Assembly: GCA_017407995.1 (NCBI GenBank)
Contig: JAFQVM010000005.1
Span: forward strand, 62,001 to 126,000
Direction: 5' to 3'
Length of the DNA: 64,000 nt
From: Clostridia bacterium
Lineage (GTDB): Bacteria > Bacillota > Clostridia > Oscillospirales > Acutalibacteraceae
Within the stretch, counting starts at the first letter, position 1. The number at the start of each line of letters is the position of its first letter. The notes beneath the pieces are model-generated. The model saw nothing but the letters and a program-made list of their open reading frames with translations, did not search any database and was not told the DNA's origin. The translations under genes and the position numbers were made by a program. This document shows positions 54,639-63,487 of this stretch, in pieces.

Positions 54639-56171
54639 TTAGATATTCTCAAAGCCGCTGAAGCCTCTGAAGATAGTCTCATCGTACTCGTTATCCTCAT
54701 CCTTATCATGCAGCGGGTACCAAACCTGTGCAAAGAACGGGTTGACTTTTGCTTCCTTGTCGTATGCCCAATGGAACTTCTTGCCTTCGGAGTCTGAAGG
54801 AAGCTCCTGTGGACACCAGTGACCGCCCTTGAGAACAAGGTTTGCGGACATCATGAACTCGTGGCCGTGTGCACACTTCCACTTGATAGGTGTATAGAAA
54901 TCTACATACTCCTCCTCGGTTGCAAGGCACTCGCCGCCTCTGAAAGCAGCAGCCTTCTTAAGGTCGTCAAGAGTAATCTCAGAAACAGCCTTTGTCTCAT
55001 CATAACCGTGGTCAAGATAGCTGACTTCCTCTGTGGGACGCTCAATCTTGAATGTATCCCAATTGCCTATCTCTTCCCAATTCTTCTTGGAACCGTAGTA
55101 TGCTGTGATTCTCTCATCAACATTGTTTGAAATCCACCACATTGTACCATAGATTTCCTTGTTGCAAAGGCTCTTCATGAGAGTCTTCTTAAGAATGGGT
55201 GCAAACGGCTTTGCAAGGAATGCGAGCTTATAGAAAGACTCAACACCGTTCATCATCTGCTTGAAGTAATCAGCTACAGGAATATTAGCTCTGAAGTGGA
55301 GATACTCCTCAAGCTTGTCAGAGTCAGCATACCACTGACCGTGGAAGTTACGGAGAATAAACCAGTTTGCATCAAAGAGCTTCTTTGTAGAACCGATTCC
55401 GAGTGTGCCGAGAAGATACTCTTCAAACTCAAAGTTTGTAAGTCTGTATTCCTTACCGCTACCGATGTTATAGAAGTTTCTCCAGAACTCCTCGGGTACA
55501 TCGTCGTTACAGATGTTAGCAAGAAGTCTTCCTGAATCCTCAACAGTTGCCCACTCAAGAACACCGTTAATCGGAACGTGGAACATAATCGGGTCTATGT
55601 TTTTAAGAATCTGGGGATAAAGAATACCGGACTGGCGGAGAGATACCCAATATTTAAGACCGGATTCTGCAAAATAGCTCTCAGCTATAACCTTACTGAC
55701 TGCATAATGGTCATAGATGCTGATTTTAATCGGGTCTCCTGTTCTTGCCCAGTGGATGGGAGCGTTTCTGTCACCCGTCTCAGCAACAGTACCGATATAT
55801 ACAACCTTTATCTCATCCTTATTAGGCTGAGCCTTGACTGCCTCAACAATGTTTCTTGCTGCAGTGGTGTTTGTCTGGATAGTCTTTGTAGGATAATAGT
55901 CAGCAGCGGGAGAAACCATACCGCCGACATGAAGAACGTAGTCAGAACCTGTTACGCACTCCAAAACATCGTCATAGTTTGTAAGGTCACCCCAAACAAG
56001 CTTTACGCTCGGGTCGTTCTCGTAATCCTTGAACTTATCTCTGTTTTTCTGGCTGCCTCTGTTAAGAAGAACTATGTTCAACTCATCTTTTTTCTTGTAC
56101 AGCTCTTTAAAACCTGCCCATCCCATGGTTCCCGAAGAACCAGTGAGAAATACTGTCTTTTTGTCCGCCAT
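54639..56171 (-). CDS. extended SDR (NAD-dependent epimerase/dehydratase) with a zinc-ribbon-like C-terminus
   Basis: A 510-residue protein. Residues 1-310 are an extended SDR: GSSGTMGWAGFKEL near residue 11, WGDLTNYDD, VGTVAETG-like strand, and the catalytic YAVSK near residue 155. A C-terminal part (about 390-510) contains WKCAHGHEFMMSANLVLKGG followed by HWCP, which resembles zinc-ribbon/treble-clef modules (CxxxH and C) but shows only two Cys plus His. This fusion is unusual. It is a single gene with its own promoter; codon bias (ACC, AAC, CTC, AAG) suggests good expression. Substrate unknown. Confidence 0.75.
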   Translation of the reverse strand: MADKKTVFLTGSSGTMGWAGFKELYKKKDELNIVLLNRGSQKNRDKFKDYENDPSVKLVWGDLTNYDDVLECVTGSDYVLHVGGMVSPAADYYPTKTIQTNTTAARNIVEAVKAQPNKDEIKVVYIGTVAETGDRNAPIHWARTGDPIKISIYDHYAVSKVIAESYFAESGLKYWVSLRQSGILYPQILKNIDPIMFHVPINGVLEWATVEDSGRLLANICNDDVPEEFWRNFYNIGSGKEYRLTNFEFEEYLLGTLGIGSTKKLFDANWFILRNFHGQWYADSDKLEEYLHFRANIPVADYFKQMMNGVESFYKLAFLAKPFAPILKKTLMKSLCNKEIYGTMWWISNNVDERITAYYGSKKNWEEIGNWDTFKIERPTEEVSYLDHGYDETKAVSEITLDDLKKAAAFRGGECLATEEEYVDFYTPIKWKCAHGHEFMMSANLVLKGGHWCPQELPSDSEGKKFHWAYDKEAKVNPFFAQVWYPLHDKDEDNEYDETIFRGFSGFENI

Positions 56172-56210
56172 ATTTTTACCTCCAAATCTTTTTCATTAGT
56201 TATTATCATA

Positions 56211-56245
56211 GCATATTTAATATGCGTTTATTTTCTTTTTAACAA
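56211..56245 (-). promoter_or_regulatory. promoter of the SDR gene with a palindrome over the -10 box
   Basis: Minus-strand TTGTTA (56245-56240) and TATTAA (56222-56217) with 17 bases between. The -10 box lies inside the perfect palindrome GCATATT-T-AATATGC (56211-56225), a possible operator. A second -10-like TATGATAAT is just downstream. Confidence 0.4.
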
Positions 56246-56331
56246 ATTTGTAAAAAAACTGTTATTTTTTGACACAAGCCCTGTAAAACTTCCAAATCAA
56301 CAAATTCATTTGATATATACACAGCACATCC

Positions 56332-56360
56332 GTCACATTTTCATGGACGCTCAATATTAT
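56332..56360 (+). promoter_or_regulatory. possible promoter of feoA
   Basis: GTCACA and TATTAT with a 17-base spacer, 59 bases before the ATG. No clear Fur box is seen. The rest of 56246-56331 shows nothing recognisable. Confidence 0.35.
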
Positions 56361-56419
56361 AGTAAAAGGAAAGTCTATTTCCAATGCTAACTTATTGATA
56401 TTAAAAGGTGGATTAAAAT

Positions 56420-56653
56420 ATGAACTCGGTTTCACTTAACACTCTAAAAGTCGGCGAGCAGGCTTTCGTTGACTCGCTTGACTTTCATGCATCTAACCGA
56501 CGGAGAATGCAGGATATAGGCCTTGTTGACGGAACCAAAGTCGAATGTTTGAGAAAGGCTGCCTGCGGTGACCCCGTTGCCTACCTTATACGTGGCGCAG
56601 TGATAGCTCTGCGCAACGAAGATGCATCAAAAATCTTTGTAATAAAGCAATAA
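56420..56653 (+). CDS. feoA: ferrous iron transport protein A
   Basis: A 77-residue SH3-like FeoA, which modulates FeoB. It has LNTLKVGEQAFVDSL and RMQDIGLVDGTKVECLRKA, both typical of the fold, and ends with ALRNEDASKIFV. It lies 23 bases before feoB. Ribosome site AAAGGTGG. Confidence 0.9.
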   Translation: MNSVSLNTLKVGEQAFVDSLDFHASNRRRMQDIGLVDGTKVECLRKAACGDPVAYLIRGAVIALRNEDASKIFVIKQ

Positions 56654-56676
56654 CAGATATACGGAGTTGATATTCT

Positions 56677-57978
56677 ATGGGGCTTACTGTCGGTTCCACC
56701 GGTACTAAAAGCATGGACACCGGACTCAACATACAAAAAAAGAATAGCAATGACCTTTTAATCGCTCTGGGTGGTAATCCAAATGTAGGAAAGAGCACCG
56801 TATTCAATGCTCTGACAGGCATGAAACAACACACAGGCAACTGGCCCGGTAAAACCGTAACCAATGCCTGCGGTGTTCACTCACGCAACGGCAGAAATTT
56901 TATACTCGTTGACCTGCCGGGAACTTACTCCCTTTTTGCACACTCCGCAGAAGAAGAAGTCGCAAGAGACTTTATCTGCTTTGGCTCAGCCGATGCCACA
57001 GTACTCGTTTGTGATGCCACCTGTCTTGAGAGAAACCTTAACCTTGTACTTCAAACGATAGAGATTACCCCATACACCGTAGTATGCATAAACCTACTCG
57101 ATGAAGCCAAGAGAAAAGGCATAAACATCGACCTGAAAAAGCTTCAACAGCTATTAGGCGTTCCCGTTGTAGGTACAAATGCAAGAAAACAAGAGGGATT
57201 AAAAGAACTCATAGATGCAGTTGAAAAAGTATGTTCTGCAAAAATTCAGAACACAGCTCCCATAGAATATCCCTCTGCAATAGAAGAGGCCGTCAAGCCC
57301 ATTGAAAGCGAAATCAAACACTTTGACAATTTAACCGTAAGCCCTCGTTGGGCAGCTCTCAGAATCATAGAGGGTGACAGCTCAATTATCAAAAAGCTCT
57401 ATGCAGAACAGTCTGAAAATAAAAACATAAAAGCGTCAACATACCAAGCACAAAAAACGCTCAACAGATTTGGCTACGACGAAAATACCGTGCGTGATAA
57501 AATCGCTAAGGCTATTGTCCTTAAAGCCGAAGATATAGCCCGCTCATGCTGTTCTCAAAGCGCAGACAAAAAGAAAAGCCTTGACCGCAAGTTAGATAAA
57601 CTGTTTATGGGCAGAGGCGGAATCCCAACAATGCTCTTGCTGTTGGTGTTCATCTTTTGGTTAACTATAACAGGTGCTAACTACCCATCCCAGCTTTTGT
57701 CAAACATGTTTGCGCTACTCGGCGAAAAGCTCCTTTGGCTGTTTGAGTCTATCAATGCGCCCGATTGGTTGACCGGTGCACTGATTGACGGGGTTTACCG
57801 TGTACTGACCTGGGTTGTGGCCGTCATGCTTCCACCCATGGCTATATTCTTCCCCTTGTTCACTCTGCTCGAAGATTTCGGATATCTGCCCAGAGTAGCA
57901 TTCAATCTCGACCACAGCTTTCAAAAAGCCGGTGCCTGTGGCAAGCAAGCGCTGACCATGTGGTTGGTTTATTTTTGA
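56677..57978 (+). pseudogene. feoB: feoB interrupted by a serine recombinase module (3' half missing)
   Basis: Ferrous iron transporter FeoB truncated to 433 residues of a usual 650-750. The N-terminal G domain is complete: ALGGNPNVGKSTVFNALTG near residue 31, VDLPGTYSLFAHSAEEE, NLLDEAKRKG. The membrane part begins (MLLLLVFIFWLTITGANYPSQ from near residue 312) and the reading stops after GACGKQALTM, a conserved FeoB segment normally followed by CMGFGCN. From position 57961 the sequence is foreign: five codons, then TGA. The recombinase gene lies tail-to-tail with a 10-base overlap. The missing half is not in the window; without it no iron channel can form. Confidence 0.85.
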
Positions 57979-59546
57979 GTATAAAAAAAGTTCTCAGGCT
58001 TTTTACATCTGAAAAAAATCTTAACCGTCTGACGCTTCACCCTGCCGTTTGGTATTTTAAAGTATTCACCCTGCCCCACTTCTATACGTTCAATAAGCCT
58101 AAAAAGCAAATCTTGATTAAGCTTATCCGTTTTTATAAGGTCTGAAATACAGCTCCTTATTTTACCGTTTGGTTGTTCGTCCACACTCTCCGCTATAGTT
58201 GCCATTTGAGTATCAATCCTTTCCGTTTCAACACTGTACTTTTCCAAAAGCCTGTTCTTTTGCTCATCAGAAATGAGTCCCGATGCATAGTCCTCATATA
58301 GCTTTTCAATCAGGATATCCAATTCATTTTTACGTTTTTGCAAGTCTTTGGATTTTTGTTTGACGGTATCTTGAGAAGTGTTTTTTCGGTGCAAAACTTT
58401 CTCTAATATATCCTGCTCGTTAATGTTGGCGGTCAATTCCCTGACAGCAGAAAGAACTATAGAATAGAGAGTATCATAATCTATGAAATGATTAGTGCAC
58501 GCTGCTCTGCCATACAGCTTATATCCTCCGCAGGCAAGGTTTGCTGTTGCGCCTTTTTTGTTAGAGACAACCGTAGACATATTCTTGCCGCAGTCAGAGC
58601 ACTTAGCAATCCCTGAAAACAGGTTATTAAACTGTCCTGTTTTTTGACAGGTGTGCTGACTGCTTCTGCGGGATGCCATATTAAAAGTCTCTTTTGATAC
58701 AATAGGTTCGTGCGTATTTTCAACCACAAGCCACTCATCCCTCGGCCTTTTCATACAAACATCACTCTTGAAAGACACCTTGGCTGTTTTGCCCTGAGCC
58801 ATATGTCCTATATACACAACATTACGAAGCATCTTTGTTATTGTCTGCGACGTCCACCCTCCTGCAGTGGAAGTGCTACTGTATATTTGACGTGTGTGTC
58901 TGTATTGAAGCGGTGTTGATATGCATTTTACATTTAACTCTCTCGCTATATCAACAGGCAAAACACCTGCAGCGGCCTTTGAAAATATATATCTTACAAT
59001 CCTTGCAGAATCTTCATCGACAATCAGTCTGTGTTTATCACACGGGTCACGCATATAGCCGTAAGGCGCAAAGGCGCCTACAAACTCTCCCGCTCGCATC
59101 CGTACTTCAAGGGCTGAGCGTATTTTCTTGCTTGTGTCTCTGGCGTACATCTCATTTATCACGTTCTTAAACGGCGCTATATCACAATACGGACTGTCAG
59201 AATCATAGCCGTCATTTAAAGCTATATAGCGCACATTTTTTGACGGAAAATATATCTCGGTATATTGTCCTGTCGTAATATAATCTCTGCCGAGACGGGA
59301 CAGGTCCTTGGTTATAACCATATTGACCTTTTTATCTTCAATATCCCTTACCATCCGCTTAAAAGCAGGACGGTCAAAGGTTGTGCCCGACACACCGTCA
59401 TCTACATACTCATCAAAGACTGTATATCCGTTTTCTGCAGCGAACTTTTTCAACATCGCTCGCTGAGCAGAAATGCTTGAGCTTTCGCCTACTCCGTCAT
59501 CCTTTGAAAGCCGCATATAAAGGGCAGCTGTATATTTTTCTCTCAT
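57969..59546 (-). CDS. large serine site-specific recombinase
   Basis: A 525-residue recombinase of the resolvase/invertase superfamily. Residues 1-150 are the catalytic domain (AALYMRLSKDD with catalytic Ser14, and KDLSRLGRDYI); 165-280 is the Recombinase domain (PYGYMRDP, GWTSQTITKMLRNVVYIGHM); a zinc-binding ribbon (CSDCGKN...CGGYKLYGRAAC) lies near 315-355; then a Lys/Glu-rich coiled coil and a DUF4368-like tail. It resembles TndX/TnpX-type recombinases of clostridial transposons. It lies in the break of feoB and its ATG overlaps the stop of a 30-codon ORF. Confidence 0.92.
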   Translation of the reverse strand: MREKYTAALYMRLSKDDGVGESSSISAQRAMLKKFAAENGYTVFDEYVDDGVSGTTFDRPAFKRMVRDIEDKKVNMVITKDLSRLGRDYITTGQYTEIYFPSKNVRYIALNDGYDSDSPYCDIAPFKNVINEMYARDTSKKIRSALEVRMRAGEFVGAFAPYGYMRDPCDKHRLIVDEDSARIVRYIFSKAAAGVLPVDIARELNVKCISTPLQYRHTRQIYSSTSTAGGWTSQTITKMLRNVVYIGHMAQGKTAKVSFKSDVCMKRPRDEWLVVENTHEPIVSKETFNMASRRSSQHTCQKTGQFNNLFSGIAKCSDCGKNMSTVVSNKKGATANLACGGYKLYGRAACTNHFIDYDTLYSIVLSAVRELTANINEQDILEKVLHRKNTSQDTVKQKSKDLQKRKNELDILIEKLYEDYASGLISDEQKNRLLEKYSVETERIDTQMATIAESVDEQPNGKIRSCISDLIKTDKLNQDLLFRLIERIEVGQGEYFKIPNGRVKRQTVKIFFRCKKPENFFYTQK

Positions 59547-59635
59547 AGTCTTTCAAGCAACAGCTCAACAATCAGTTCTTCTAAATCCTCTTCCCAGAAC
59601 TCCGTTTCTATACAGTAATCTTCTTGTTGCGCCAT
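59543..59635 (-). CDS. 30-residue acidic micro-ORF coupled to the recombinase
   Basis: Starts with ATG at 59635, preceded by AAGGAGGAGA, and ends in a TGA that overlaps the recombinase ATG by four bases. The peptide is MAQQEDYCIETEFWEEDLEE followed by LIVELLLERL: strongly acidic with a leucine-rich end that could form a helix. The excellent ribosome site and coupling argue for translation. It may be a translational feeder or a small recombination-control protein; I recognise no family. Confidence 0.65.
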   Translation of the reverse strand: MAQQEDYCIETEFWEEDLEELIVELLLERL

Positions 59636-59717
59636 ACAGTCTCCTCCTTAAAACAATTTCAATTGATTCTATGTTTCAGAGCCTGTACAGTAGACGTATA
59701 ATATTATAAAATTATCC

Positions 59718-59746
59718 TTGTATATATCTTCAAATAATTGTAAAAT
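59718..59746 (+). promoter_or_regulatory. possible promoter of xylAB
   Basis: TTGTAT and TAAAAT with a 17-base spacer, 32 bases before the ATG. A second candidate is TATAAT at 59697-59702 with a weak -35. No XylR-like palindrome is visible. Confidence 0.4.
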
Positions 59747-59778
59747 ATAAAGGAAATCTTTTTGTAGGAGATAATATT

Positions 59779-61095
59779 ATGTATTTTGATTTTGTTGAAA
59801 AAGTAAACTATGAAGGCGCAAGCAGTAAAAATCCGTTTGCTTTCAAGTATTACGATGCTGACAGAATTATCATGGGTAAGCCCATGAAAGAGCATCTCTC
59901 ATTTGCTATGGCCTGGTGGCACAATCTTGGCGCTGCCGGTACCGATATGTTCGGCAGAGATACCGCAGACAAATCTTTCGGCAAAGAAAAAGGCTCCATG
60001 GAACACGCCAAGGCGAAAGTCGATGCAGGCTTTGAGTTTATGAAGAAGCTCGGTATAGAGTATTTTTGCTTCCATGACGTTGACTTGGTCGGTGAAGCTG
60101 AAAACATCAACGAGACCAACAAGCGTCTTGACGGAATTTCAGACTACATACTCGAAAAGATGAACGAAACAGGCATCAAGTGCCTCTGGGGAACTGCAAA
60201 TATGTTCTCAAACCCCAGATTCATGAACGGTGCAGGAAGCTCCAACAGCGCAGAGGTTTACTGCTTTGCTGCTGCGCAGATAAAGAAAGCTCTTGACATC
60301 ACCGTAAAACTCGGCGGTAAGGGTTACGTTTTCTGGGGCGGCAGAGAAGGCTATGAAACTCTGCTTAATACAGACGTGAAGTTTGAGCAGGAAAACATTG
60401 CACGTCTTATGAAAATGGCTGTGGAATACGGCAGAAGTATCGGCTTCAAGGGAGATTTCTACATTGAGCCCAAGCCGAAAGAGCCTATGAAGCATCAATA
60501 TGATTTTGATGCCGCAACTGCTATCGGATTCCTGCGTCAGCACGGTCTTGACAAAGACTTCAAAATGAATATAGAAGCAAACCATGCTCTTCTTGCAGCT
60601 CACACATTCGAGCATGAGCTTCGCATCAGCGCAATTAACGATATGCTCGGCTCAATCGATGCTAACCAGGGTGACCCGATTCTCGGTTGGGACACGGATG
60701 AATTCCCGTTTGATGTTTACTCTGCAACCATGTGTATGTATGAAGTTCTCAAAGCAGGCGGGCTTAAAAACGGCGGTCTCAACTTTGACGCTAAAAACCG
60801 CAGACCCAGTAACACGCCCGAAGATATGGTACTGGGCTTCATACTCGGAATGGATACCTTTGCTCTTGGTCTTATCAAAGCGGCAAAGATTATTGAGGAC
60901 GGCAGAATAGACGAATTTAAAGCCGAGAGATATTCAAGCTACAACAGCGGTATAGGCAAAAAAATTGCAGACGGCACAGCAACCCTTGAAGAGTTGTCGG
61001 CGCACGCCTGCTCACTTGGCAAATGCAACGACCCAGGTTCTGGTAAGCAGGAACATTTGCAGTCAATAGTTAACAGCATCTTATTTGGTGATTGA
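59779..61095 (+). CDS. xylA: xylose isomerase
   Basis: Interconverts D-xylose and D-xylulose in the cytoplasm, first step of xylose use. 438 residues (class II length) with the catalytic His in [10 protein letters not shown] near residue 98, [12 protein letters not shown] near 185, [16 protein letters not shown] near 232 with metal ligands, and [12 protein letters not shown] near 264. Start follows TAGGAG. Next gene is xylB. Confidence 0.96.
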   Translation: MYFDFVEKVNYEGASSKNPFAFKYYDADRIIMGKPMKEHLSFAMAWWHNLGAAGTDMFGRDTADKSFGKEKGSMEHAKAKVDAGFEFMKKLGIEYFCFHDVDLVGEAENINETNKRLDGISDYILEKMNETGIKCLWGTANMFSNPRFMNGAGSSNSAEVYCFAAAQIKKALDITVKLGGKGYVFWGGREGYETLLNTDVKFEQENIARLMKMAVEYGRSIGFKGDFYIEPKPKEPMKHQYDFDAATAIGFLRQHGLDKDFKMNIEANHALLAAHTFEHELRISAINDMLGSIDANQGDPILGWDTDEFPFDVYSATMCMYEVLKAGGLKNGGLNFDAKNRRPSNTPEDMVLGFILGMDTFALGLIKAAKIIEDGRIDEFKAERYSSYNSGIGKKIADGTATLEELSAHACSLGKCNDPGSGKQEHLQSIVNSILFGD

Positions 61096-61096
61096 T

Positions 61097-62626
61097 ATGA
61101 AATATGTTATCGGCATAGACCTCGGCACTTCGGCAACAAAAACAGTTTTATTTGATGAAAAAGGCAGTATAATCTCATCCGCAAGCTGTGAGTATGAAAT
61201 GCAACAGCCACACAACGGTTGGGCTGAGCAGAATCCTCACGACTGGTATGATGCAGCTATATCCACAATTAAAGCTGTTGTTGAAAACAGCGAAGTTGAC
61301 AAGACAGCTATAGTCTCGCTCGGTATATCGGGTCAGATGCACGGTCTTGTCATGCTTGACGAGGCGTGCAGCGTTCTTCGCCCTGCTATCCTCTGGTGCG
61401 ACCAGAGAACAGGCAAAGAATGCGAGGAACTTACAGAATTGCTCGGCAGAGATACTCTTATAAATATAACTGCCAACCCTGCACTCACAGGCTTTACAGC
61501 CTCCAAAATTTTATGGGTAAAGAATAACGAGCCTGAAATTTTTGAAAGGTGCCGACACATACTGCTGCCCAAAGACTACCTGAGATTCCGTTTGACAGGC
61601 GAATTTGCAACCGAAGTTTCAGATGCTTCAGGCATGCAGCTTCTCGATGTTCCGAACAGAAAATGGTCACAGACCATGATTGATGCTGTTGGTATCAAAG
61701 AAGAGTATCTTGCAAAGGTTTATGAATCCCCCGAAATCACAGGATATATAAACAGCGACACGGCTGACAAAACGGGTCTTTCAACCTCGACATCGGTTGT
61801 CGGCGGTGCAGGAGACAATGCTGCGGCAGCTGTCGGTATGGGTGTTGTTGAAGAAGGCAAAGCTTTTACAACCATAGGCACCTCAGGTGTTGTCTTTGCG
61901 CATACTGACAACCCCATAATTGACCCCAAAGGCAGAGTTCACACGTTCTGCTGTGCTGTCCCCAATGCTTGGCATGTCATGGGAGTAACACAGGGTGCCG
62001 GACTTTCTCTGCAATGGTTTAAAAACCAGTTCTGCGGCGAGGAAGTAGTTAAAGCGTCGCAAGATGGTAAAGATGTCTATCAAATAACAGATGAGATGGC
62101 AAGTGCTGTACGCATCGGATGCGATAAGCTGATTTATCTCCCCTATCTCATGGGTGAGCGCACTCCGCACCTTGACCCCGACTGCAGAGGCGTATTTTTC
62201 GGAATGTCCGCAATGCACACTAAGGCCCACTTTATAAGAGCCATTATGGAGGGTGTTACATACTCTCTGTATGACTGTCTTTTGGTGCTAAAGGAAATGA
62301 ATATATCTCCCAAATCAATGCTGCTTTGCGGCGGCGGAAGCAAAAGTCCTCTTTGGAAGAGCATGATATGCGATACATTCGACATGCCTGTTGAAACCTC
62401 CAAATCGGCTGAAGCTCCCGCACTCGGTGTTGCTATTCTTGCAGCGGTAGGCTCAGGTATATACAGCGATGTCAAAACTGCCTGCAAAAAGATGATACAA
62501 AGCGATGCAAAGATAACTCAGCCAAGTGCCCAAAGCACAGAAAAGTATCGCTCCTATCATAAAATTTATGCATCGCTCTACCATTCGCTAAAAGACAACT
62601 ATAAAGCTTTGGCTTGTGAAAACTGA
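61097..62626 (+). CDS. xylB: xylulokinase
   Basis: FGGY-family kinase that phosphorylates D-xylulose to xylulose 5-phosphate. 509 residues from the ATG at 61097, one base after the xylA stop; an in-frame TTG at 61085 is less likely. It has IGIDLGTSATKTVLFDEKG, GISGQMHGLVMLD near residue 77, LWCDQRTGKE, the catalytic Asp in GGAGDNAAAAVG and LLCGGGSKSPLW. It completes entry of xylose into the pentose phosphate pathway. Confidence 0.95.
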   Translation: MKYVIGIDLGTSATKTVLFDEKGSIISSASCEYEMQQPHNGWAEQNPHDWYDAAISTIKAVVENSEVDKTAIVSLGISGQMHGLVMLDEACSVLRPAILWCDQRTGKECEELTELLGRDTLINITANPALTGFTASKILWVKNNEPEIFERCRHILLPKDYLRFRLTGEFATEVSDASGMQLLDVPNRKWSQTMIDAVGIKEEYLAKVYESPEITGYINSDTADKTGLSTSTSVVGGAGDNAAAAVGMGVVEEGKAFTTIGTSGVVFAHTDNPIIDPKGRVHTFCCAVPNAWHVMGVTQGAGLSLQWFKNQFCGEEVVKASQDGKDVYQITDEMASAVRIGCDKLIYLPYLMGERTPHLDPDCRGVFFGMSAMHTKAHFIRAIMEGVTYSLYDCLLVLKEMNISPKSMLLCGGGSKSPLWKSMICDTFDMPVETSKSAEAPALGVAILAAVGSGIYSDVKTACKKMIQSDAKITQPSAQSTEKYRSYHKIYASLYHSLKDNYKALACEN

Positions 62627-62642
62627 TAAGGTACAAAAGTAA

Positions 62643-62680
62643 AAAAGCACTGATAAATCAAATGATTTATCAGTGCTTTT
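62643..62680. terminator. bidirectional terminator after xylB
   Basis: Perfect 18-bp stem AAAAGCACTGATAAATCA and complement, with AA in the centre, serving xylB and the convergent phosphatase gene. Confidence 0.9.
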
Positions 62681-62691
62681 CATTATTAGCT

Positions 62692-63459
62692 TCATATATC
62701 AAAGTCTGCTATAACAGGATAATGGTCCGACGGAAACAGTCCGTCAATCTTGTCCGTAATAACCTTAAAAGACTTAACTTTATCAACATTTCTGACGAAC
62801 ACATAGTCGATTATAGACCTTGACAGTTCGCCGTGATAAAGTCTGTCAAAGTTATGAAACGTATGAGATTCATCGCTTGATTTTGCTATGTTCCTGGTAT
62901 CCTTAAAACCGCTTGCAACCACGGTGTTATAAGGTTCTGAGCCGGGAACAACATTGAAGTCTCCCGTCATAACATTCGGTATATTGGGATATTTGAGTCC
63001 CCTGTCAGCTATGATTTTTGCACCCTCTATCTGTGCTGTCGGACCTACATGGTCAAGGTGTGTGTTGAAATGTGCAAAAGTTTTGCCTGTAGCCTTTTCT
63101 TTCAATACAGCATAAGAACAAATTCTGATGCAGGCGGCATCCCATCCTTTACCTGGTACTTCAGGTGTTTCGCTGAGCCAAAAGTTGCCTTTGTCCACAA
63201 CCTCAAATTTATCCTTAAGATAAAAAACAGGTGAAAACTCGCCCAGCCTTTTACCGTTGTCTCTGCCAACACCCACATAGTCATACTCAGGAAGAGCCTT
63301 ACAGATAACATTCATCCATCTGTAATGCGCCTCTTGCAAACCGAAAGTATCGGGCGCATACCTCTTAATTATTTCAACTACTCTGCCTGTCCTTTTTGTC
63401 CACCAATTCTCCTTATCACCGCCACACAAAATATTAAAGCTCATAACTTTCACATTCAT
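62692..63459 (-). CDS. endonuclease/exonuclease/phosphatase (EEP) family protein
   Basis: A 255-residue cytoplasmic EEP-fold hydrolase. Motifs in order: VMSFNILCGGD with metal-binding Asn, GLQEAHYRWMN with the Glu, HFNTHLDHVG near 150, MTGDFNVVPGSEPY near 190, and the C-terminal SDHYPVIADFDI with the catalytic Asp-His pair. Proteins like this cleave phosphodiesters of sugars or lipids. It follows ddh by 28 bases. Substrate unknown. Confidence 0.85.
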   Translation of the reverse strand: MNVKVMSFNILCGGDKENWWTKRTGRVVEIIKRYAPDTFGLQEAHYRWMNVICKALPEYDYVGVGRDNGKRLGEFSPVFYLKDKFEVVDKGNFWLSETPEVPGKGWDAACIRICSYAVLKEKATGKTFAHFNTHLDHVGPTAQIEGAKIIADRGLKYPNIPNVMTGDFNVVPGSEPYNTVVASGFKDTRNIAKSSDESHTFHNFDRLYHGELSRSIIDYVFVRNVDKVKSFKVITDKIDGLFPSDHYPVIADFDI

Positions 63460-63487
63460 CGACCTCTTTCACTAAACTGTTTTCACC

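Noticed and set aside
55578..56390. 270-codon open frame on the plus strand opposite the SDR gene
   Set aside because: It is fully antisense to the SDR with its conserved motifs, has Cys-rich low-complexity sequence and no ribosome site.
59636..59778. Far end of the recombinase element carrying the 3' half of feoB
   Set aside because: No sequence resembling the feoB junction (CTGACCATG) or the CMGFGC coding segment is found here or in the rest of the window.
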